A stretch of 64,000 bases of DNA from Mycolicibacterium sp. ND9-15 (GCF_035918395.1 NZ_CP142362.1:409501-473500), one strand, 5' to 3'; numbered from the stretch's first letter, positions 29,841 to 39,410 are shown. Numbers and translations are program-made. Notes: a model not told the origin generated them from the letters alone.

Positions 29841-30497
29841 GTGGTCGCGCAAATCACACAGGGAACCGCATTCGACGAGCACGGTCGCCCCTTCCGGCGG
29901 CGGAACTACCTGCCGGCGATCGTATTGTTCGTCGCGCTGTCGGTGGCGACCCTGCTGGTGTGGGTCATCGCCTTGAACAGACCGGCCGACGTGCAGGAAG
30001 CGGCAATCTGCAATCCGCCCCCTGCGCCAACCGATCCCAGTGCGCCGGCCCCCACCCTCGGTGTGCAGGTGTCGCGTGCCGACATGGTCGACGTGAGCCC
30101 CGCCCGCCTCGCCGACACCAAGGTCAGGGTGCTCAATGCCAGCGGTCAGGGCGGCCAGGCCGCCGAGGTGGCCACGGCGTTGAAGGATCTGGGGTTCGCC
30201 GAACCGACCGCGGCCAATGACCCGATCTACACCTCCGCCCGCCTGGCCTGCCAGGGCCAGATTCGTTTCGGCGAGGCCGGACGCGCCGCGGCCGCCGCGG
30301 TGTGGCTGGTCGCGCCGTGCACCGAACTGTTCGAAGACGAGCGCGGCGACGACAGCGTGGACCTGGCCCTCGGCACCGATTTCACCGAGTTGAGCAGCAG
30401 CGACGACATCGAAGCGATGCTCGCCAGCCTGCGACCGGATGCCACCCAGGCGGCCGATCCGTCGTTGCTGTCGAAAATCCACTCGACAGCCTGCTGA
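29841..30497 (+). CDS. cei: Cell envelope integrity protein Cei
   Basis: 218 residues, GTG start. A short cytoplasmic N-terminus, one membrane helix (residues 24-45, YLPAIVLFVALSVATLLVWV), then an extracytoplasmic LytR_C-type domain (KVRVLNASGQGGQAAEVATAL) with four cysteines likely forming disulfides. Homologue of Rv2700, named for its role in envelope integrity. Divergent from the DUF4193 gene across the CRP-type site. Confidence 0.88.
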   Translation: MVAQITQGTAFDEHGRPFRRRNYLPAIVLFVALSVATLLVWVIALNRPADVQEAAICNPPPAPTDPSAPAPTLGVQVSRADMVDVSPARLADTKVRVLNASGQGGQAAEVATALKDLGFAEPTAANDPIYTSARLACQGQIRFGEAGRAAAAAVWLVAPCTELFEDERGDDSVDLALGTDFTELSSSDDIEAMLASLRPDATQAADPSLLSKIHSTAC

Positions 30498-30536
30498 CAC
30501 TGGTATCCGGCTGTCCGGCAACCGCTTTCGCGCCGC

Positions 30537-31385
30537 TTAGAACGCACCAGCGCGGCGCAGTGCGGCGTCCAGCGCGGCTGATACACCCGGTGCCGCGGCG
30601 ACGATAAACCCCGGTGCGCCAGCTGCCCCCTGCCCCTGCGGCAGCTCCAGCGCGGCACCCGCCTCGGCGGCGATCAGGGCCCCGGCCGCCCAGTCCCACA
30701 GGTGCACATCGTTTTCGTAGTAGGCGTCGAGCTGGCCCGCCGCGACCATGCACAGATCCAGTGCGCACGATCCGATGCGGCGCACGTCACGCACCGCCGG
30801 AAGGACCCGGGCCAGCACCGCGGCCTGTCGGGCACGCTGCTCGCGGTCATAGGAAAACCCGGTGCCCAGCAACGACATTGACAGATCGTCAGCTGCGCTG
30901 GTGTGCAGCTGCGTGGTCACCTCGGCACGCCGCAGATACGCGCCGTGGCCGACCGCGGCCGAGTACACCGCGCCGGCGGCCACGTTCGCGACCGCGCCGG
31001 CCACCGAAACCCCGTCGCGCTGCACGGCGACCGACACCGCATAGGCCTCCAGCCCGTAAAGGAAGTTGACCGTGCCGTCGATCGGATCGAGCACCCAGGT
31101 CAGTCCGTCCCCGCGGGCGGCCGTCCCGCCTTCCTCTTCGCCGAGCACGTACTCACCGGGGCGCAGCACCGCGAGCCGGTCGCGGATCAGCCGTTCGGTC
31201 TCGGTGTCGACGATGGTGACCGGGTCGGTGGGCGAACTCTTGGTCCGGACGGGCAAGGTATCGGGCGACGAGCCGAGGTCGCCAAAAACCTCTGCGCGAC
31301 GCCGCCGCACGAAGTCGGCCGCCTCGGTGGCCAGTTGCTCGGCGACCGAGCGCAGCAGGACGGGGTCGGCGTCGTTGTCGGACAT
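30537..31385 (-). CDS. suhB: Inositol-1-monophosphatase family protein SuhB
   Basis: 282 residues. Metal-dependent phosphatase motifs: the glutamates in LGEEEGG, DPIDGTVNFLYG carrying the catalytic aspartates, and WDWAAG near the C-terminus. Dephosphorylates inositol monophosphate and possibly related sugar phosphates; inositol feeds phosphatidylinositol, mycothiol and lipoarabinomannan in mycobacteria. Homologue of Rv2701c. Divergent from ppgK. Confidence 0.93.
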   Translation of the reverse strand: MSDNDADPVLLRSVAEQLATEAADFVRRRRAEVFGDLGSSPDTLPVRTKSSPTDPVTIVDTETERLIRDRLAVLRPGEYVLGEEEGGTAARGDGLTWVLDPIDGTVNFLYGLEAYAVSVAVQRDGVSVAGAVANVAAGAVYSAAVGHGAYLRRAEVTTQLHTSAADDLSMSLLGTGFSYDREQRARQAAVLARVLPAVRDVRRIGSCALDLCMVAAGQLDAYYENDVHLWDWAAGALIAAEAGAALELPQGQGAAGAPGFIVAAAPGVSAALDAALRRAGAF

Positions 31386-31422
31386 TCACCCATCGCAGCA
31401 CGTTTCGGCATTCGTTGTCGCG

Positions 31423-31441
31423 ACCTGTCTGCGCGACAGGT
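31423..31441. promoter_or_regulatory. Hairpin in the suhB-ppgK divergent region
   Basis: ACCTGTC at 31423-31429 and GACAGGT at 31435-31441 form a 7-bp stem with a 5-nt loop. A possible ppgK -10 hexamer TAAGGT follows at 31465-31470. It may be an operator or a leader structure. Confidence 0.3.
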
Positions 31442-31506
31442 GCGTGCCGGCTCGGCCCACCCACTAAGGTGTGGGGCGCATGACCTGGCTGAAGTAGAGG
31501 AGCTTC

Positions 31507-32313
31507 ATGACCGCGACCGATTCGCCCGCCGGCGCGTCGAGCGTCAACGGGGGCCAGCGCCGCGGATTCGGAATCGATGTCGGGGGCAGCGGCGTCAAGG
31601 GCGGCATCGTCGATTTGAGCACCGGGCAGTTGATCGGTGAGCGCTTCAAGCTCGAAACTCCGCAGCCCGCGACCCCCGAGGCGGTCAGCAAGACCGTCGC
31701 CGCGGTGGTCCGCGAGTTCGGCTGGACGGAGAAGGTGGGCGTCACCTACCCCGGTGTGGTCACCGACGGCACCGTGCGCACGGCGGCCAACGTCGACAAG
31801 GGCTGGATCGGCAGCAACGCCGCCGAGTTCTACCGCAACGCCCTCGACGGACAGCAGGTCACGGTTCTCAACGATGCCGACGCGGCCGGGTTGGCCGAGG
31901 AGAAGTTCGGCGCGGGCCAGGACAACACCGGCGTCATCGTGCTGCTGACCTTCGGCACCGGTATCGGTTCGGCGGTGATCCACAACGGCATTCTGCTGCC
32001 GAACACCGAGTTCGGCCACATCGAGGTCGGCGGCAAGGAAGCCGAGCACCGCGCAGCGTCGTCGGTCAAGGAACGCAAGGGCTGGAGCTACCAGCGCTGG
32101 GCCGTTGAGGTGACGAAGGTGCTGGTAGCGATCGAAAATGCGATCTGGCCGGACCTGTTCATCGCGGGCGGCGGCATCAGCCGCAAGGCCGAGAAGTGGA
32201 TCCCGCTGCTGACGAACCGCACGCCGGTGGTGGCCGCGACGCTGCAGAACACCGCGGGCATCGTCGGCGCCGCGATGGCCGCTGAGGAAGACGTCACAGC
32301 TACCGCCAGGTAG
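31507..32313 (+). CDS. ppgK: Polyphosphate glucokinase
   Basis: 268 residues, ATG preceded by AGAGGAG. ROK-type kinase that phosphorylates glucose with polyphosphate or ATP. The phosphate-binding motif GFGIDVGGSGVKGGIVD, the catalytic aspartate region LNDADAAGLAE and TFGTGIGSAVI are present, with NTEFGHIEVGG, which distinguishes the polyphosphate enzyme. Homologue of Rv2702. Lies just upstream of sigA. Confidence 0.95.
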   Translation: MTATDSPAGASSVNGGQRRGFGIDVGGSGVKGGIVDLSTGQLIGERFKLETPQPATPEAVSKTVAAVVREFGWTEKVGVTYPGVVTDGTVRTAANVDKGWIGSNAAEFYRNALDGQQVTVLNDADAAGLAEEKFGAGQDNTGVIVLLTFGTGIGSAVIHNGILLPNTEFGHIEVGGKEAEHRAASSVKERKGWSYQRWAVEVTKVLVAIENAIWPDLFIAGGGISRKAEKWIPLLTNRTPVVAATLQNTAGIVGAAMAAEEDVTATAR

Positions 32314-32516
32314 CCACGCCCGGAACCTGCGATTTGCCGCTGAAGGCGGCGTTATCCCACACTGTCGTTACAATGGTCGACGGCGGCCGCAGCCTGGATA
32401 GCGACGATCATCAACCGCCAATATTCGACAGCCGACGCTCATCGGTGGGGCACACACCCTCCCCGCGCTTAGCGGTGGGCCCAGCCCGCGATGAGTAGCA
32501 CGAGGAAAGGGTGTAC
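32314..32516 (+). promoter_or_regulatory. sigA upstream region
   Basis: 203 bp. A small hairpin GCCGC-TGAAG-GCGGC (32336-32350) may end the ppgK transcript. TACAAT at 32369-32374 is a good -10 candidate for sigA without a recognisable -35 at normal spacing. The Shine-Dalgarno AGGAAAGG ends at 32510, before the GTG at 32517. Confidence 0.4.
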
Positions 32517-34061
<1,545 letters not shown>

Positions 34062-34102
34062 GTGCCACCTCGCTTAACTGCTGTGAGCAGCGGATTTACT
34101 GC

Positions 34103-34149
34103 TCTAGTTCAGAATATCACCGAAGTACAACGTTTCTAGTTAAGATATC
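34103..34149 (+). promoter_or_regulatory. int promoter region with two near-direct repeats
   Basis: TCTAGTTCAGAATATC (34103-34118) and TCTAGTTAAGATATC (34135-34149) differ by one substitution and one gap. The second contains TAAGAT (34141-34146), a -10-like hexamer ending 6 nt before the integrase ATG, which suggests a leaderless int mRNA. The repeats could instead be integrase or excisionase arm sites. Confidence 0.4.
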
Positions 34150-34152
34150 GGC

Positions 34153-35082
34153 ATGACCGGTATCCAACCGTCGCAGCGACGGCGCAAGCCTGTGGCGCTC
34201 GATCTGGCGGCGTTGTTGCCCTCGTGGGAGCTGTCCCTACGCGCTGAGCGCAAGTCAGAACAGACGATCAAGAGCTACTGCGACGGTGTGCGCGCGTTTC
34301 TGCGTTGGTGCGATAGCCGGGGCCACTCCCCCGCCCTGGACCGCGATCTTATGAAGGCGTTTGTTGCTGATCTGCTCGACGACGGCGCCGAACCTGCGAC
34401 CGCACGCGCCCGCCAGCTCGGTATGCGACGGTTCTCGGCGTGGCTTGCCGAGGAAGGCGAGATCGACGCCGATCCGCTGCTCGGGCTCAAAGCGCCGAGG
34501 CTCGACGCCAAGGTGGTCAATTCGCTCACCGACGACGAGCTACGCCGACTGATCAAGGCGTGTTCCGGCAAGGATTTTCGCGACCGCCGCGACGAGGCGA
34601 TAGTGCGCCTCATGTTGGAAACCGGCATGCGCGCCGGTGAGCTTATCGGCCTCACGCTCGACGCTATCGACTTGGAGCGCGGCGTCGTCACCGTGCACCG
34701 CGGTAAGGGCGGCAAGGGCCGCACCGCGCCTTTCGGCCCGCAGACTGCGCGCGCCGTTGATCGCTACATACGCGCCCGGCGCGCGCACCGCCTCGCCGGC
34801 ACCGCGGCGCTATGGCTCGGTGACCGCGGAAAAGGCTTGGAGTACTTCGGTCTTCGCAACGCGCTGCAATTCCGCGCCGAAGTCGCCGGGCTTAAAGGGT
34901 TTCATCTGCACCTGCTGCGACACACCGCCGCGTCGCGCTGGCTCGCCGCGGGCGGATCTGAGGGCGGTCTGATGGCCGTCGCCGGATGGTCTACCCGCGA
35001 CATGATCGACCGGTATACGAAATCCACGGCCTTAGACCGCGCCGCGGCCGAGGCCCGCAACCTCAACCTAGGCGACCTGTGA
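34153..35082 (+). CDS. int: Tyrosine site-specific recombinase (integrase)
   Basis: 309 residues. An N-terminal SAM-like core-binding domain (about residues 20-105: SEQTIKSYCDGVRAFLRWC) precedes the catalytic domain with Arg160 (TGMRAGEL), Lys at 185/188 (GKGGKGR), His253-Arg256 (HLLRHTAAS), Trp279 in the second histidine position (AGWST) and the nucleophile Tyr288 (DRYTK). No arm-binding N-terminal domain is obvious, so it is a short, XerC/D-like integrase. It lies 91 bp inside attL and reads away from it. Presumably recombines the 21-bp core at the sigA end. Confidence 0.93.
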   Translation: MTGIQPSQRRRKPVALDLAALLPSWELSLRAERKSEQTIKSYCDGVRAFLRWCDSRGHSPALDRDLMKAFVADLLDDGAEPATARARQLGMRRFSAWLAEEGEIDADPLLGLKAPRLDAKVVNSLTDDELRRLIKACSGKDFRDRRDEAIVRLMLETGMRAGELIGLTLDAIDLERGVVTVHRGKGGKGRTAPFGPQTARAVDRYIRARRAHRLAGTAALWLGDRGKGLEYFGLRNALQFRAEVAGLKGFHLHLLRHTAASRWLAAGGSEGGLMAVAGWSTRDMIDRYTKSTALDRAAAEARNLNLGDL

Positions 35083-35327
35083 GCGACGCCCTGCACCGAT
35101 TCTTCTACGACAAGCCGTTAATCGCTGCCACATGCAAGCGCTGCGGCAAGCTGGTCGCCGTCTACTGGGGGTCGGGCAGCCCCAAAGACGAAGGCTGGCG
35201 CCCCGCCCACAGGTGTCGATGCGACCCGCCGCTTCCTACGAGGACCGAGATGGCCGCGAAGATCGCGCAAGCCGACGCGGCTGAACGGAAATGGCTATTC
35301 CGCGCCCCGGTCAAGATCTACGTTTAA
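35079..35327 (+). CDS. Small zinc-ribbon-like element protein
   Basis: 82 residues, GTG start overlapping the int stop (GTGA). It has CKRCG near residue 18 and a CRC pair further on, spaced like a zinc ribbon, with a basic C-terminus. Position right after int and the small size would fit an excisionase or recombination-directionality factor, but no helix-turn-helix is evident. Function unknown. Confidence 0.6.
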   Translation: MSDALHRFFYDKPLIAATCKRCGKLVAVYWGSGSPKDEGWRPAHRCRCDPPLPTRTEMAAKIAQADAAERKWLFRAPVKIYV

Positions 35328-35402
35328 CGCCACGCGGAATTAGGCCACAAATCCGCGGTAGCATAGAGCCTCACATGCTTAGTCGTTAAAGACACACCAA
35401 CG

Positions 35403-35440
35403 CGGAGGCGAAGCGCTCCGGAGCCTTGAAAGGGCCTCCG
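35403..35440 (+). promoter_or_regulatory. Leader inverted repeat before the 80-residue protein
   Basis: CGGAGGC (35403-35409) and GCCTCCG (35434-35440) form a 7-bp stem enclosing the GAAAGGG that would serve as ribosome site for the ATG at 35445. It could mask translation or be a protein-binding site. Confidence 0.3.
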
Positions 35441-35444
35441 AAGC

Positions 35445-35687
35445 ATGCTCTCTGCCCCTGAGCGCGTACTACGCGCGCAAATCGCCGCCCACATGTCGTG
35501 GGCCAACACCGAGAATCGCACCGCCCGAACCGCAAACGCGCGCCGGGCACTAGAAGACAAATGGCTCGCCGAAGCCAACGGCGACCCCATGCGCGCCGAG
35601 CACCTACGCAAGGCGTTCTACGCCAAGATGGCGCTCAAGTCCGCGCAGGCCCGCCGTCGTCGCGCCGCCAAGGGCGGCCAAGCATGA
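35445..35687 (+). CDS. Small basic helical element protein
   Basis: 80 residues, rich in Ala, Arg and Lys, predicted all-helical (ERVLRAQIAAHMSWANTENRTARTANARRALEDKW). It begins a run of overlapping genes (35445 to 38877). I recall similar proteins near phiRv-like elements in other mycobacteria but no function. It could be a DNA-binding accessory protein. Confidence 0.55.
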   Translation: MLSAPERVLRAQIAAHMSWANTENRTARTANARRALEDKWLAEANGDPMRAEHLRKAFYAKMALKSAQARRRRAAKGGQA

Positions 35688-35806
35688 ACGCGCCCGAATG
35701 GCAGCCACGCTGCCGGGGCTGTGACCGGGTGCTGACCCGCTCACAGGATCGCGCCCGCGGCCTGTGCCGTCGCTGCGCGCGGGAGGCGGCCGACGATGCC
35801 ACCTGA
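35684..35806 (+). CDS. Tiny zinc-finger protein
   Basis: 40 residues, ATG overlapping the previous stop (ATGA). Two pairs, CRGC (residues 10-13) and CRRC, form a single treble-clef or zinc-ribbon finger. Small zinc fingers of this kind are common between early genes of actinophages; role unknown. Confidence 0.5.
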   Translation: MNAPEWQPRCRGCDRVLTRSQDRARGLCRRCAREAADDAT

Positions 35807-36212
35807 CGAAATCAGCCCCGAACCGAGATTCGGGGCCGACCAGCTCGCCAAAGCTGCCACCGATTCTAGTCAGTCGTTGAGCGTTCCCGAGCCGATTGCC
35901 CTCTCGCAGCAAGTCAGTTGGTGGGATGTTCACGAATTCGTGTCACCGCTCCTGACAAGCGTGCAGTCGTGGCCGATGATCGGCAGCCCGGCGTGGTGCG
36001 AGCTACCCGGCGACGATCCCCGCAAGCTTGCCGCTGTGTTCGACGCTGCGAGGCATTGGGCGCTGCGGGTGGAGACATGCCAGCAAGCCCGCTGCGACGC
36101 GGCACAGGCGATCTCAGCGGCATATGACTGGCGACAAATCGCACAACGGCAGTTCGTGCGCGACTGCGCCAGAGAGTTCGGTGCCTACATTCCGCGGGTG
36201 AGTGCACAGTGA
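35796..36212 (+). CDS. DUF2742-like phage protein
   Basis: 138 residues, ATG 11 nt inside the previous gene. The segments VSWWDVHEFV, SWPMIGSPAWCELPGDDPRKLAAV and HWALRVETCQ resemble, from memory, the DUF2742 proteins of prophages phiRv1 and phiRv2 of M. tuberculosis. Function unknown. It always sits next to the primase-like gene in those elements, so a replication role is plausible. Confidence 0.7.
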   Translation: MPPDEISPEPRFGADQLAKAATDSSQSLSVPEPIALSQQVSWWDVHEFVSPLLTSVQSWPMIGSPAWCELPGDDPRKLAAVFDAARHWALRVETCQQARCDAAQAISAAYDWRQIAQRQFVRDCAREFGAYIPRVSAQ

Positions 36213-37999
36213 GCGCGCCAGAGGACGGCCGGGCCGTCTCTCAGCGGCTCTATGAGCAGGGTTTCGGTCGACGAGCGGAGTCGCCGCCTGAATTCGACGC
36301 CGATACGCCGAGAGACCAGACAAGCGAGCCGCCACGGCTCGACGATGCCCACATCGCCCAATACATCGCGGGCACAACGCTTGTCGGGAAGTTCTGTTGG
36401 TGCGCCGGCATGGGGTGGATGCGCTACACGGATATTGGGTACTGGGAGCCCGTCACCGAGGCGGCCATCGTCGAACGCGTGCGGGTGGCGGTCATCGCGT
36501 TGCACGCCAGCGAGGCCCGTCAAGGTGCTGACGCCGAGCGGCTCAAGCGGATATCTGGGTTGTTTGCGGCCAGCCGGATACGCGCCATTGTCGGGCTTGC
36601 GAAAGGCATTCTCGAAAGACATTCCGACGAGTTCGACGCGCAGCCCGACCTATTCTGCGCCGGTAACGGCGTGATCGACTTGCGTAGCGGGAAGCTCACG
36701 TCACACGACCCCTCCCTGCTGTTGACCAAGCACACTTCAGTCGACTATCGACCGGGCGCAACTCACTCCGATTGGACCAAAGCGCTGACCGCGTTACCAA
36801 CGGCGTCGGCGGAATGGTTGCGGTGGCGGATCGGCCAAGCGGTCACCGGTCATCCGACACCTGACGACGTGATGCCGGTGTGGCAAGGGACTGGCGCCAA
36901 TGCGAAAACAACTCTGTTGACTGCTATTACGCGCGCGGTGGGAGAGCATGCCGTCATCGTCCCGGAGCGAGTGCTACTGGCCAATCCCAGCGACCACCCG
37001 ACTGAGCTGACGACACTCAAGGGCGCTCGCTTGGCGGTACTCGAGGAAACCCCCGAGACCCGGCACCTGAACACCAAACGGCTAAAGGATGTGCTCGGAA
37101 CCGAGACCATGACGGCGCGGCGCATCGGGAAAGACTCGATATCGTGGCCGCCGACACACTCGCTGGTGATATCGACGAATTACCGCCCAAGAGTCGACGA
37201 GACCGATCACGGCACCTGGCGACGGCTGGCACTAGTGCGGTTCCCGTACACCTTTCGCAAGCCCGGTGAGCCTCTCACGGGTCCGTTCGACCGCGAGGGC
37301 GACCCAACCCTTCGAGACCGCCTCAAGCAAGGGCGCGACGGCCAGCACGAAGCGGTGTTGGCGTGGGCGGTGAGCGGCGCCGTCGACTGGTACTCCAACG
37401 GCCGCGTGTTGCCGCTGGCGCCACCGGAAATAGAGAACGACACAAGCGCGTGGCGGGCAGACTCCGACGCGGTGCTCGGATTCATCTCTGAGCATCTGGT
37501 CTTTGATGCGGACAGATACATCGCGACGACCGATCTGCTCGTCGTGTTCAACGGCTGGCTAAAAGGCCGCGGGCATCGTGAATGGTCCGATCAAACTCTC
37601 AGCGGACGACTGAAGGACCATGACGCGTGGCAAACCGTCGACTACCAACGGGTCAAAGGCAGCAGACCGGGCATATCCCGCCCAGGATGGTCGGCGGGCA
37701 CGCTTGGCGAACGGTTCCGCGCTTGGGTCGGTGTCCGGTTCCGCACGGCCGACGATGACAACGACAGTGACAGCGATAACGAGGGAAAAGCCCCGCTGGG
37801 ACAGGGTGGACAGGGCACTCCAACGCTTCAACAATCTATAGGCTCACGAAAGGCTTTGGACCACCCTGTCCACCCTGTCCACGCCAACGGTCACCGACGA
37901 CCCTGTTCATGCGGCCGGCCCGGCGTCGTGAGTCGTGAAACCGGCCTCTGTCAATGGTGCGAGCTCAAGGCCGGCAAACGACAGGGGCCGACGTCGTGA
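36209..37999 (+). CDS. P4-family primase/helicase-like replication protein
   Basis: 596 residues, GTG start overlapping the previous stop (GTGA). A D5_N-like region (about 100-220) leads to an SF3 helicase: Walker A-like QGTGANAKTT (226-235, with Ala where Gly is usual), Walker B-like RLAVLEE (274-280), KDVLGTETMTAR and the sensor/arginine-finger block SLVISTNYRPRVD...TWRRL (318-340). An acidic linker (DDDNDSDSDNEG) and a C-terminal CSCG...CQWC zinc ribbon follow. It likely drives autonomous replication of the excised element. The N-terminus is short for a full primase domain. Confidence 0.82.
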   Translation: MSAPEDGRAVSQRLYEQGFGRRAESPPEFDADTPRDQTSEPPRLDDAHIAQYIAGTTLVGKFCWCAGMGWMRYTDIGYWEPVTEAAIVERVRVAVIALHASEARQGADAERLKRISGLFAASRIRAIVGLAKGILERHSDEFDAQPDLFCAGNGVIDLRSGKLTSHDPSLLLTKHTSVDYRPGATHSDWTKALTALPTASAEWLRWRIGQAVTGHPTPDDVMPVWQGTGANAKTTLLTAITRAVGEHAVIVPERVLLANPSDHPTELTTLKGARLAVLEETPETRHLNTKRLKDVLGTETMTARRIGKDSISWPPTHSLVISTNYRPRVDETDHGTWRRLALVRFPYTFRKPGEPLTGPFDREGDPTLRDRLKQGRDGQHEAVLAWAVSGAVDWYSNGRVLPLAPPEIENDTSAWRADSDAVLGFISEHLVFDADRYIATTDLLVVFNGWLKGRGHREWSDQTLSGRLKDHDAWQTVDYQRVKGSRPGISRPGWSAGTLGERFRAWVGVRFRTADDDNDSDSDNEGKAPLGQGGQGTPTLQQSIGSRKALDHPVHPVHANGHRRPCSCGRPGVVSRETGLCQWCELKAGKRQGPTS

Positions 38000-38273
38000 G
38001 CCGCCGCCGCCGCGTTCCCGTCGACGCCGGCAAGCCCGGTTGGGTCATGCTCGTCGCGACGGTTCTGCACGGCGTTCCCCGTCTCGACGGCGCGCTATGT
38101 GCCGGGCAGCCTGGCATATTCGACGCTCACGACGCCGCCGACCGTGACGCGCGCTGAGTCTGTGCCAGCAGTGCCCGTCGCGGGCCGCGTGCGCCGCGTG
38201 GGTCCGGTCGCTGCCGTATTCGTGGCGACCGCCCGGCGTCGTCGCCGGGCGCTACCGAGGGCCGCGCCGATGA
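37996..38273 (+). pseudogene. WhiB-like regulator split by a frameshift
   Basis: The first frame (37996-38157, GTG overlapping the primase stop) encodes 53 residues ending ALCAGQPGIFDAHDAADRDAR, the N-terminal cysteine region of a WhiB protein. The rest, LCQQCPSRAACAAWV to VAGRYRGPRR, lies in the -1 frame and ends at TGA 38271-38273. The CxxCx5C iron-sulfur motif is thus cut off from the first cysteine. The next gene's ATG overlaps the second-frame stop, so the undisrupted gene ran through. A CG dinucleotide gain or a 1-nt loss in the GC run at 38149-38154 explains it; programmed -1 frameshifting or a sequencing error are alternatives. Confidence 0.75.
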
Positions 38274-38503
38274 CCGACGACGGACAGTTCCGATGCTTGG
38301 TTCTCTACCTCTCGGTGGGGCCGACCGCCGATTCCATCGCTGAGGGCACCGGCGACGCCGCCGACGCCTACGACGTCACCCTCGATTGGCTGACATCGGC
38401 CGAGCTGCTGACCATCGCCCGCGACCTCGTAGAGGCCGACGAGCGCGGCGAGGCTATCGCGTCGGTGATGCGCGCGTGGCACACCCTGAGGGGGCTGCAG
38501 TGA
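38270..38503 (+). CDS. Small hypothetical element protein
   Basis: 77 residues from the ATG at 38270, which overlaps the second-frame stop of the WhiB-like gene (ATGA). Acidic and mostly helical (TLDWLTSAELLTIARDLVEADERGEAIASVM). No motif recognised. The upstream extension of the open frame overlaps the WhiB region and was not used. Confidence 0.55.
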   Translation: MTDDGQFRCLVLYLSVGPTADSIAEGTGDAADAYDVTLDWLTSAELLTIARDLVEADERGEAIASVMRAWHTLRGLQ

Positions 38504-38877
38504 GCAGACGCCGGCGCAATCTGCGCCGCCTACCACCACCACGCCGAGCAACACCGCGACGGGCGACGACCAATCAACGCGGCTACGACGCGGCGCACAA
38601 AGCCGAACGCGAACGCGTCGGGCGCATCGTCGCCGCGGGACTGGCCACCTGCGCCCGCTGCGGTAAGCCCATCCACCCGGCGCACAAATGGCACCTAGAC
38701 CACCACGACACCGACCGGTCGCGCTACATCGGTCCATCGCACGCCAGTTGCAACGTCTCCGCAGCTCAGCGCCGACGCTGGCTGCGGGCAGCGGGCCGCG
38801 ACCCCGACAAGCCGCCGAGGCGACCGGCCCGAGCGCTGCGGTTCTTCAATACTGGCAACGGCGACGAAAAGCGATGA
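38500..38877 (+). CDS. HNH endonuclease
   Basis: 125 residues, GTG start overlapping the previous stop (GTGA). A strongly basic N-terminus precedes a zinc-bound HNH core: CARCGKPI, WHLDHHDTDRSRYIGPSHASCN. In HK97-like phages an HNH protein is encoded near the cos site and terminase and assists DNA packaging; here it lies next to a non-coding stretch and the capsid gene. A homing or nicking role is the alternative. Confidence 0.85.
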   Translation: MSRRRRNLRRLPPPRRATPRRATTNQRGYDAAHKAERERVGRIVAAGLATCARCGKPIHPAHKWHLDHHDTDRSRYIGPSHASCNVSAAQRRRWLRAAGRDPDKPPRRPARALRFFNTGNGDEKR

Positions 38878-39182
38878 ACGCCAACATGTTTCACAACGCG
38901 AAAGCCTTTGCGGTGCAACCCGTTTCGATGGCACTAGCAAACGCCGCAGCTATGGTGTACCCTCTTTTTTTGAGGGGCTTCGAGCCTGGGGACCCAAGGT
39001 CGAGGCCAATTTTTATCCCGCGAATCCACATTGATCTTGATTTTCCAGCAAACTACCTGCACTGCCCGACGCCGTTTGCTGGAACCGCCCCGAATCATGT
39101 TGGAAAGCAACGGATTCCGCGAGATACCCTCCGCGTCAATCCTATTGACGTGCAACGGCTTTCGGTTAGGTCGCATATTTGA
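38874..39182 (+). CDS. Doubtful small reading frame after the HNH gene
   Basis: 102 residues, ATG overlapping the HNH stop (ATGA), which is the only argument for it. The DNA is more AT-rich than the rest and carries hairpins and a T7 run. The product resembles nothing known. More likely non-coding. Confidence 0.2.
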   Translation: MNANMFHNAKAFAVQPVSMALANAAAMVYPLFLRGFEPGDPRSRPIFIPRIHIDLDFPANYLHCPTPFAGTAPNHVGKQRIPRDTLRVNPIDVQRLSVRSHI

Positions 39183-39410
39183 GCCGGTATGCTTGGAATC
39201 GTCCGCCGTTGCGGGCTGTGGGTTCGACCGCCGTTGCGGTCATCCACTTTTCGAGGGTTTCGGGCCGTTGTCCGCATATCCTTCGGGGCCGACGCCAGAT
39301 TCGCGCGCCCCAGGCCGCCGGGCCTTTTGTCCTTCACCCCACCGGTTGTTGCGGTGCGCGCGCTGGCGTTCGCGCCGTCGGCCGAATTTCCCACGAAAGT
39401 TGGAACTGAT
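38878..39410. other. 533-bp largely non-coding stretch between HNH and capsid genes
   Basis: AT-richer than its surroundings. It holds CCCTC-T7-GAGGG (38960-38976), an adjacent small stem GGCT-TCG-AGCC (38976-38986), and a 12-bp direct repeat CCGCCGTTGCGG at 39203-39214 and 39228-39239. In complete HK97-type phages the cos site, terminase, portal and protease genes occupy this interval, so it may be the packaging site plus a deletion scar (inference). An open frame joins part of it to the capsid gene but looks like translated non-coding DNA. Confidence 0.5.

Noticed and set aside
34062..34152. tRNA gene as the attachment site
   Set aside because: No cloverleaf or CCA-type end can be folded; the repeat is the sigA coding end.
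38149..38160. Programmed -1 ribosomal frameshift in the WhiB-like gene
   Set aside because: No X-XXY-YYZ heptamer or clear downstream pseudoknot; mutation in the GC run is simpler, though not excluded.
39189..39410. N-terminal extension of the capsid protein
   Set aside because: Upstream residues are unlike any capsid N-terminus and come from a structured non-coding-like stretch; the ATG at 39411 starts the expected helical domain.
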